Assembly (NCBI GenBank): GCA_001603145.1
Contig: LVBI01000012.1
Span: forward strand, 1-35,502
Source: Spirochaetales bacterium Spiro_07
GTDB taxonomy: Bacteria; Spirochaetota; Spirochaetia; Treponematales; Treponemataceae
DNA: 35,502 nucleotides
Direction of reading: 5' to 3'
A program made the position numbers and the translations under genes. A model generated the notes under the pieces. The model saw only the letters and a list, made by a program, of their open reading frames with translations. It did not search any database and was not told where the DNA came from. Shown here piece after piece: positions 31,527-35,502 of the stretch (positions within the stretch are counted from its first letter, which is position 1; each line of letters starts with the position of its first letter).

Positions 31527-31946
31527 ATGAAGAGTATACCGGATATGTTCGCTGAAATTCGGAATTTTTTCTCTGATTTGTCTAATGCAATCGGGCAGGG
31601 AAACATCAAGGAATTTTCTCAAAGCCATAAGAAGCAGATGCTTGTGCTTTTGGGAAGCATCTGTGGTTTTGTTCTGGCGATGCTGCTGCTTTCTGTTATA
31701 CTTTCGTTCTCATCAAAGCCGAAACCTGAAAATCTTGAAAACATTGTGCCGCCGCTCGAAGAGCCGCTTATAATGCCGAAAGAACCGGGAATGAACGGCT
31801 CTTTTCAGTATTACCGCGAGCAAAAAAGCGAATGGACAAAAGAAGATGTAGACAAATGGTTTACACAGCCCGATGATTCGATGATTGTAGAAATTGAAGA
31901 TGCTAATAATACAATAATCTCTGATATTTTAGGAGTTGCTCCATGA
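31527..31946 (+). CDS. Small single-span membrane protein, unknown
   Basis: A 139-residue protein with an N-terminal soluble stretch, one transmembrane segment at about residues 34-56 (QMLVLLGSICGFVLAMLLLS) and an acidic outer part rich in proline (PPLEEPLIMPKEPG), ending near SDILGVAP. It begins three bases after smc and overlaps the following lipoprotein gene by four bases (ATGA), so the three are probably one operon. I do not recognise the family. Confidence 0.65.
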   Translation: MKSIPDMFAEIRNFFSDLSNAIGQGNIKEFSQSHKKQMLVLLGSICGFVLAMLLLSVILSFSSKPKPENLENIVPPLEEPLIMPKEPGMNGSFQYYREQKSEWTKEDVDKWFTQPDDSMIVEIEDANNTIISDILGVAP

Positions 31947-33742
31947 AAAAAGTATTGGTTTTAACTGCTGTTATAGCGTTACTTATCGTTTCATGTAAGA
32001 CAAGCAAAATTTCTTTACCGCAGGGAACATCAGAAACAGCACAGATTACTTCTGATGAGCCGGCAAGTACACCGGCTGAAAGCAAATCAACTGAAAGCAA
32101 CGATGACTGGCTGAAAACAGACAAAGATTTTGCTGTTCCTGATCCGCAGGAGCCTGAAGAAATTGCCGCCTATGAAGAAGTTCATGGAGAAACACCAGAG
32201 CTGAAAGCAGCACGTGAGCAGAGGGAACTGCTTGAAAAGCAGGAAGCCGAACGCCGCGAAGCTGAACAGCTCGCCGCAAAGAAGGCTGCCGAAGAAGAAG
32301 CCGCTAAAATTGCCGCTGCCAAAAAAGCAGCGGAAGAAAAAGCTGAAGCTGACCGCATCGCAGCCAAAAAGCTAGAAGAAGAGAAAAAGCGTGCTCAGGC
32401 AGAAGCTGAAAAGAAAGCCAAAGCCGAGCAGCGCGAAGCAGAACGGCTCGCCGCAAGACAAGCTGAAGAAGAGCGCAAAGCAAAAGCCGCTGCAGCACGA
32501 AAGGCAGAAGCCGAACGCCGCGAAGCTGAACGCGCAGCCGCCAAGAAAGCCGAAGAAGAACGCAAGGCCAGAGAAAAGGCCGAAGCCGAAGCAAAGCGCG
32601 CCAAAGAAAAAGAAGAGAAGGCTGCTGCTTTAGCCCGCGAAGAAGCTGAACGCAAGCGCAAGGCAGAAGAAGAGCAGAAACGCCAAGAAGAAGCCAAAAA
32701 AGCAGAAGAAGAGCGCGTTCTTGCAGAAGCAGCTGCAAGACGTGCGGCTCTTGAGCGTCAGGCTGCAATTGATGCCGCAAAAGTTACACCGGCTATCGAA
32801 GACGCGCCTTATACAGTTGAAACTCTTGACAAAACGCCGTCACGCTCTGTGAGGGTGCTTGTAAATCAATATGTAGACGTTACTTATCCGGGCGCAGGCT
32901 GGGTTTATCTTGGCGAAGTTGATGAGTCTCAGAATTTGATAAGCTTTGCAAACCGCGAGCTTGACAATTCAGATACGTGCTTCACTTTGAGAGCAATTCA
33001 GTCTGGCACGGCCGTGCTTCACTTTTATAAACAAGACGTGCTGACAGGCACATACATTGACGATTTTCTTGAAGTTGTGGTTTTGCCGCAGCAGTATAAG
33101 GGCAACGAACATCAGGTTGCGCCGCTTTATAGCGAAATTGTTCCGCCGAACCAGCGAAAATACACTGCAAGGCGCAACAACAATGCGCAGACTCAGCAAG
33201 ATGCAGCGCAGCCGACACGCCCTGTTGTAGTTTCTGCAAACGAAGAAGCTGCGCAAGAAGATTTGTCTTATGACGAGCTGCCTGTGCTTGAAGGAGAAAC
33301 GTCTTCAACCGCGCCAAAGACTTTGACAGAAAAGACTGTGAACAAGACAATTCAGATTGACGAGTCGGCGCCGAAAGCTGAATCAAAAGCAAAGGCCGAA
33401 AATGAAACTCCAAAAGAAAGCGCGGCTGCTTTGCCAGCTGATGTAAACAATTATACAGCTGAACAGCTTATCGAAGCTGCAAAAAAAGCGTATGAAAACA
33501 AAAAATACGAAGATTCGCTTTCTTTGCTGAACATGTTCTTTGACAAAGCTACTTCCGGGCTTGATGAAGGCTGGTATCTTAAAGGCCAGCTCTACGAATC
33601 GCCGAATTCGCCTTTCAGAAATATCCGCACAGCACGCGAGTCTTATCAGGCGCTTGTAGACAGATATCCTTCAAGCACGCTCTGGAAGAAAGCAAGCAAC
33701 AGGATTTTGTACATCGACAGATATTATTTCAAAATCCGCTAG
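31943..33742 (+). CDS. Lipoprotein with a long charged coiled coil and a C-terminal TPR-like region
   Basis: A 599-residue exported lipoprotein. The signal peptide VLVLTAVIALLIVSC ends in a spirochaete-type lipobox with Cys18. Residues about 85-280 are a nearly uninterrupted Ala/Glu/Lys/Arg-rich helix (repeats such as AEAERREAERAAAKKAEEER) of the TolA type. A beta-rich middle follows (SVRVLVNQYVDVTYPGAGWV, then YLGEVDESQNLISF). The last 110 residues resemble tetratricopeptide-type helices (TAEQLIEAAKKAYENKKYED, then LKGQLYESPNSPFRNIRTAR), a layout like periplasmic YbgF/CpoB-type proteins. It overlaps the upstream gene by four bases. Likely an envelope-spanning or peptidoglycan-associated protein. 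Confidence 0.75.
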   Translation: MKKVLVLTAVIALLIVSCKTSKISLPQGTSETAQITSDEPASTPAESKSTESNDDWLKTDKDFAVPDPQEPEEIAAYEEVHGETPELKAAREQRELLEKQEAERREAEQLAAKKAAEEEAAKIAAAKKAAEEKAEADRIAAKKLEEEKKRAQAEAEKKAKAEQREAERLAARQAEEERKAKAAAARKAEAERREAERAAAKKAEEERKAREKAEAEAKRAKEKEEKAAALAREEAERKRKAEEEQKRQEEAKKAEEERVLAEAAARRAALERQAAIDAAKVTPAIEDAPYTVETLDKTPSRSVRVLVNQYVDVTYPGAGWVYLGEVDESQNLISFANRELDNSDTCFTLRAIQSGTAVLHFYKQDVLTGTYIDDFLEVVVLPQQYKGNEHQVAPLYSEIVPPNQRKYTARRNNNAQTQQDAAQPTRPVVVSANEEAAQEDLSYDELPVLEGETSSTAPKTLTEKTVNKTIQIDESAPKAESKAKAENETPKESAAALPADVNNYTAEQLIEAAKKAYENKKYEDSLSLLNMFFDKATSGLDEGWYLKGQLYESPNSPFRNIRTARESYQALVDRYPSSTLWKKASNRILYIDRYYFKIR

Positions 33743-33776
33743 TTTTGTGTCGGTTGAGCGTAGCCGAAAACAATGT

Positions 33777-33893
33777 CATCCTGAACGCTACATATCGACC
33801 ATAAGCATGCTATGGTCGAATGTTTCGTTTTTTTTGTCATTCCGAACGCTACGCATCGACCATACGCTTGCTATGGTCGAATGTTTCGGAATC
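33777..33893. repeat. Tandem copies of a hairpin repeat (about 61-base period)
   Basis: Each copy carries TCGACCATA - 7 bases - TATGGTCGA (33795-33819 and 33856-33880), preceded by a shared GAACGCTAC(A/G)(T/C)ATCGACC stretch and followed by ATGTTTCG. In the second copy an outer ATTCCGAA (33839-33846) also pairs with TTCGGAAT (33885-33892). A run of eight T residues follows the first copy. The element lies between two convergent genes and may also end transcription. Confidence 0.6.
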
Positions 33894-33985
33894 TGCTATG
33901 ACTGAATCCAGTTTTTGCGGAAGCGAAAACTGGCAGGGTTTGCCGAATAAACTAGTTTTTCAAACAAGCTTGATGCAAGCCCGGG

Positions 33986-34012
33986 ATGCTGAACCAAGTT
34001 CAGCATGACAAT
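33986..34012. repeat. Dispersed hairpin, second copy of the 6653-6680 element
   Basis: ATGCTGAAC (33986-33994), loop CAA, GTTCAGCAT (33998-34006), then GACAAT. It matches 6653-6679 at nearly all positions, with differences limited mainly to the loop. It lies between the lipoprotein gene and dinB. Confidence 0.55.
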
Positions 34013-34043
34013 ACTTTTTAGACATCCCAATGACATACAGGTC

Positions 34044-35222
34044 TTATTCGTCTGTCTTTGGCATGGTGGAAGGAAGCAGACGCGCTTTTTGAATTTTCGG
34101 CACGTTTTTCTTTGAGTTGTGCTTGATGATAGTCTTTTCAAGCTTGCGCAAATTGTCGTTACCAAAATCAAAAAGCTCGCCCTGCGAATCAGGCGCAGTT
34201 GAGCAGTTAGACATGCCCACACCAAGCAGCCTTATTCCGTAGCCTTTATGCCATTTTGAATAAAAAAGCTCCTTGACCGCCTTAAAAAGAAAATCAGAAG
34301 TGTCAACGTCAGACTGAAACGTCTTTTGTACGCCTGTCGTAGAAAAATCGCCGTATCTTATTTTGAGATGCACAGTCTTGCTATAAAAGCCCTCTGTTTC
34401 AAGCCTGAAACGCACCTCTTCGCAGAGCTGCATGAGCGCAGTTTCTATGATGTAGGGATCAGTCAAATCGTAGGGGTAGGTGTGTTCCGCACTTATCGAG
34501 TGGTTTTTTGATTCAGTTGTGAACGTTTCTGCTGCAAGACCGTGGCTTGCGTTAAAAAGAAACGAACCGCCTGCAATGCCAAAACCGCGCTGAAGAGCTT
34601 CTTCTGAAACATCCGCAATTTCTTTTATAGAAAAAAAGCCTGATTCGCGCAGCTTGGTCAAAGTCTTTGGCCCTGCGCCCCAAAGCTTTTCTAGCGGAAG
34701 AGACTGCATGAAAGCCGCCTCTTCGCCCGGCTTTACAAAGCAGAAGCCGTCTGGCTTTGAAATGCCCGAAGCGACTTTTGCCACATACTTGTTAGATGCA
34801 AGCCCAGCCGAAACAGTAAGGCCTGTGCGCGCCTTTACTTCTGCTTTAAGGCGCATCGCAGTTTCTTCGGGTGGCCCGAAAAGCCGTTCTGTGCCGGTCA
34901 AATCGACAAAGGCTTCGTCTATAGACATCTGCTGCACGTCTGGCGAAAATTCGTCAAAAATGCCCATCACTTCTTTAGATTTTTCGTGGTAGCGCGACAT
35001 GCGCCCTCTGACGAAGATGCCGTCGGGGCAGAGAAGCTTTGCCTGCGCCGCGCTCATCGCTGAATGTATGCCGTATTTTCTTGCTTCATAAGAACATGTA
35101 GAGACAATGCTCCGCCTTGAATCCGGGTCGCCGCCCACAATAACCGGCTTGCCCCTGTATTGCGGAAAATCAAGCTGTTCGACGGACGCAAAAAATGCGT
35201 CCAAATCTACATGCAGGAACAT
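34044..35222 (-). CDS. dinB: DNA polymerase IV (Y-family translesion polymerase)
   Basis: A 392-residue error-prone polymerase that copies past damaged bases. The N-terminal catalytic motif FLHVDLDAFFASVE supplies Asp6 and Asp8, and MSIDEAFVDLTG supplies Asp102 and Glu103. The palm and fingers sequence RGKPVIVGGDPDSRRSIVST and the helix-hairpin-helix-like segment WGAGPKTLTKLRESG are present. The little-finger domain runs to about residue 345, followed by a basic tail without a clear beta-clamp motif that I can identify. The ATG overlaps the stop codon of the upstream gene (TGATG), so translation is coupled. Length is slightly above E. coli DinB (351). Confidence 0.94.
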   Translation of the reverse strand: MFLHVDLDAFFASVEQLDFPQYRGKPVIVGGDPDSRRSIVSTCSYEARKYGIHSAMSAAQAKLLCPDGIFVRGRMSRYHEKSKEVMGIFDEFSPDVQQMSIDEAFVDLTGTERLFGPPEETAMRLKAEVKARTGLTVSAGLASNKYVAKVASGISKPDGFCFVKPGEEAAFMQSLPLEKLWGAGPKTLTKLRESGFFSIKEIADVSEEALQRGFGIAGGSFLFNASHGLAAETFTTESKNHSISAEHTYPYDLTDPYIIETALMQLCEEVRFRLETEGFYSKTVHLKIRYGDFSTTGVQKTFQSDVDTSDFLFKAVKELFYSKWHKGYGIRLLGVGMSNCSTAPDSQGELFDFGNDNLRKLEKTIIKHNSKKNVPKIQKARLLPSTMPKTDE

Positions 35223-35485
35223 CAGTTATCTCCGGCGGGCGGCACTGTAATTGTTTTTGTTTCTTGCACAGTTCCGGCTTCTTTTGTCTTAAGATAAGCG
35301 GTCGTTTCAATCGTTATAGGCACGCCGCTTTCGCATGTAAACTGAATTGTGAAAGGGTTCGGCGGATAATCGCCAAGGATGAATGACGCTTCGTGGTTGC
35401 CGTTCAACGCCTGAAACGGAAAATTTGCATCGTATATCGCGATGCCGTCTTCAGCTGAAACTTTTATGTCAAGCTTGAGCAGCAT
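35222..35485 (-). CDS. Uncharacterised small beta-rich protein near the window edge
   Basis: An 87-residue frame beginning MLLKLDIKVSAEDGIAIYDA and ending TKTITVPPAGDN. Alternating hydrophobic and polar residues suggest a beta-sheet protein, perhaps a phage-tail-like or immunoglobulin-like fold. The frame stays open upstream to the window edge (35502), and ATG 35485 has no ribosome binding site, so the gene may start further upstream. It is joined to dinB by a one-base stop/start overlap. Confidence 0.5.
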   Translation of the reverse strand: MLLKLDIKVSAEDGIAIYDANFPFQALNGNHEASFILGDYPPNPFTIQFTCESGVPITIETTAYLKTKEAGTVQETKTITVPPAGDN

Positions 35486-35502
35486 TTCGCTTGAGCTAAT
35501 CT

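Noticed and set aside
30606-31628. A 340-residue minus-strand frame opposite smc
   Set aside because: It is antisense to the conserved ATPase head, Cys/Phe-rich, lacks a ribosome binding site and has no motif; a shadow of the coding bias.
32304-32780. A Leu-rich minus-strand frame opposite the lipoprotein
   Set aside because: It is the complement of the Ala/Glu/Lys repeat, which always gives a Leu-rich open antisense frame.
33828-33835. T-run after the first 33795 hairpin as a terminator for the lipoprotein gene
   Set aside because: Eight bases separate the stem from the T-run, too far for a canonical intrinsic terminator; kept as a repeat only.
33777-33893. CRISPR array at the tandem repeats
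   Set aside because: Only two copies with an approximately 61-base period and no unique spacers of regular size; no cas genes in the window.

Overview
The window reads as chromosomal DNA of a spirochaete, most probably a host-associated Treponema. The evidence is the presence of the spirochaetal flagellar genes flbB and flbD, a Borrelia/Treponema-type fla gene order (flbB-fliK-flgD-flgE-flbD-motA-motB-fliL-fliM-fliY-fliO-fliP-fliQ-fliR-flhB-flhA-flhF-flhG-...-fliA), and a hook protein (FlgE) with Lys165 and Cys178, the positions I recall for the lysinoalanine cross-link of Treponema denticola hooks. These identifications come from reading motifs and gene order; no database search was run.

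Layout. 1-4350: the start of an unknown minus-strand gene at the left edge, a UvrD/PcrA-type helicase on the minus strand with a nearly leaderless promoter, a roughly 110-base hairpin element, and three AT-rich orphan genes of unknown function. 4353-5699: a hexokinase. 5902-28109: 22 plus-strand genes forming the flagellar cluster. It covers the collar protein FlbB, hook control and hook (FliK, FlgD, FlgE), FlbD, the stator (MotA, MotB), FliL, the switch (FliM, FliY), the export gate (FliO, FliP, FliQ, FliR, FlhB, FlhA), placement GTPase and ATPase (FlhF, FlhG), sigma-28 (FliA), and several accessory proteins (a two-segment membrane protein, a FapA/DUF342 protein, a small Gln-rich protein and a SwrB-like coiled-coil protein). 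28193-28377: two identical tRNA-Phe genes with their own promoter and terminator. 28620-33742: an SMC-type ATPase that appears to lack a canonical hinge, a small membrane protein and a lipoprotein with a long charged coiled coil. 33743-34043: dispersed hairpin repeats. 34044-35502: DNA polymerase IV (dinB) on the minus strand, translationally coupled to an upstream gene near the right edge.

The most interesting system-level signal is that the flagellar cluster looks segmented rather than one uninterrupted operon. Intrinsic terminators or strong hairpins follow flbB, flgE, flbD, fliY and flhG. Candidate promoters sit beside or inside them, several resembling the sigma-28 consensus (TAAA-N15-GCCGATAA), in front of flbB, fliK and motA. 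The sigma-28 gene fliA lies inside the same cluster, so a feed-forward loop is possible. At two or three sites the predicted transcription start falls within or after the hairpin, so the local promoter would escape a terminator that stops read-through from upstream. This is inferred from sequence only.

Other points worth a second look are the hinge-poor SMC, the Met/Asn/Gly-rich linker of FliY, an acidic insertion in the helicase, an altered G3 motif in FlhF, and repeat families in the intergenic gaps.
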